A stretch of DNA of 64,000 nt, taken from NCBI GenBank assembly GCA_025594325.1, contig JANHCV010000012.1, positions 1,240,001 through 1,304,000 of the forward strand. Direction: 5' to 3'. Positions 63,386 to 64,000 of this stretch are shown piece after piece. Position numbers and translations under genes: made by a program. Each line of letters starts with the position of its first letter. The first letter of the stretch is position 1. This stretch comes from Blastocladiella emersonii ATCC 22665. Taxonomy: Eukaryota; Blastocladiomycota; Blastocladiomycetes; Blastocladiales; Blastocladiaceae. Under the pieces are notes generated by a model, which saw only the letters and a program-made list of their open reading frames with translations, did not search any database and was not told where the DNA came from.

Positions 63386-64000
63386 ATGTCGCCCATGTCG
63401 CTCCAGTCGACCAAGTTCAAGACGGGCGGCCGGTCCGAGGACGACCTGCGCAACCAGTACAACCACAAGCGGTACGCTGCTTCGCTCCCCAAAAACGACG
63501 CGTCGCCGACCACGCTAACCCCACGAAACCCGCGCGTCTAGCAACTACACGGGCCCGCCGCGCGACCAGCTGTCGCGCGTCAAGCGCGACGTGATCCAGC
63601 TGTGGCAGAAAATGTCGGTTGTGGACCCGAGCGACCTCGAGAACATCCAGCGGTCCATCATCAAGCACGCGACCTCGACGCTGGCCCGCACCGTGTTCAA
63701 CGTCGACAACTTTGCCGCCTACCAGGCCACGGCCCACTCGGTCCGCGACTTCCTCATCGAGCGCTGGAACGTGACCCAGCAGACGCACACGCTCAAGGAC
63801 CCGAAGCGCGTCTACTACATGTCGCTCGAGTTCCTGCTCGGCCGCTCGCTCGACAACGCCCTGCTCAACCTCAAGGTCAAGGAAAAGTACGGCACCGCCC
63901 TGCAGTCGCTCGGCTTCCGCATGGAGGACCTGATCCCCGAGGAGGAGGACGCGGCGCTCGGCAACGGCGGGCTCGGCCGACTCGCCGCCTGCTACATGGA
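63386..64000 (+). CDS. GPH1: glycogen phosphorylase, 5' part (runs off the window)
   Basis: Exon 1 is 63386-63471; a 70-nt intron ends in CGTCTAG; exon 2 runs from 63542 past the window end. The visible ~180 residues include [49 protein letters not shown] and [19 protein letters not shown]. They are the conserved N-terminal part of glycogen phosphorylases ([12 protein letters not shown] is a family signature). It releases glucose-1-phosphate from glycogen. The phosphorylation site region near the N terminus and the pyridoxal-phosphate lysine are not assessable here. Confidence 0.96.

Overview
The window is nuclear DNA of a GC-rich eukaryote, most likely a flagellated (zoosporic) fungus of the Blastocladiomycota type. 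Genes are monocistronic and closely packed. Most are broken by GT-AG introns of about 55-100 nt that often end in -TAG. The fungal trifunctional HIS4 fusion is present, together with cilium-linked genes (PIH1-domain dynein-assembly factor, C2orf81-like protein) and a coiled-coil/PAS/guanylyl cyclase. All exon models were read by eye from splice signals, reading frame and family similarity, and none has transcript support.

Layout. 1-5432: a Helitron-type Rep relic between two identical inverted arms of at least 846 bp. 5433-6740: a 299-bp MITE-like element and several low-complexity arrays. 6740-10062: no gene I can defend. 10063-15822: two secreted beta-trefoil (ricin-B-like) paralogues with the same six-exon layout and a shared Cys-rich tail, flanking an unknown gene on the other strand. 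16023-20293: a Ser/Pro-rich coiled-coil protein, an unknown basic protein and KIN17. 20643-26558: two decayed repeat-protein genes and a multipass membrane protein carrying one nonsense codon, whose paralogue is at 33322-35637. 26695-30235: SmE, a DHHC palmitoyltransferase and a CsbD-like protein. 31644-38000: a protein with two HNH-like modules, the membrane paralogue, a SANT/Myb-like gene between direct repeats, and a 26-bp minisatellite. 38494-50213: HIS4, C2orf81-like, PIH1, ELMO-domain, NR2C2AP-like and guanylyl cyclase genes. 50214-55400: transposase-like and LRR-like relics with TTTGCGCAAA palindromes. 55490-64000: a large OB-fold/zinc-ribbon protein (possible CTC1), ARFRP1, DBP8/DDX49, CWC27 and the 5' part of glycogen phosphorylase.

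How the parts relate. Housekeeping genes tend to lie in head-to-head pairs with short shared promoters (SmE/DHHC, C2orf81-like/PIH1, ELMOD/NR2C2AP, CWC27/glycogen phosphorylase). Lineage-specific families and transposon relics fill the spaces between them. The observations I would follow first are: an 11-bp motif, TTGCAKCAAGT, found seven times in one orientation and abutting minus-strand start codons; a guanylyl cyclase that lacks both transition-state residues, as soluble-cyclase alpha subunits do; the secreted trefoil pair; and the membrane-protein pair with a single nonsense difference.
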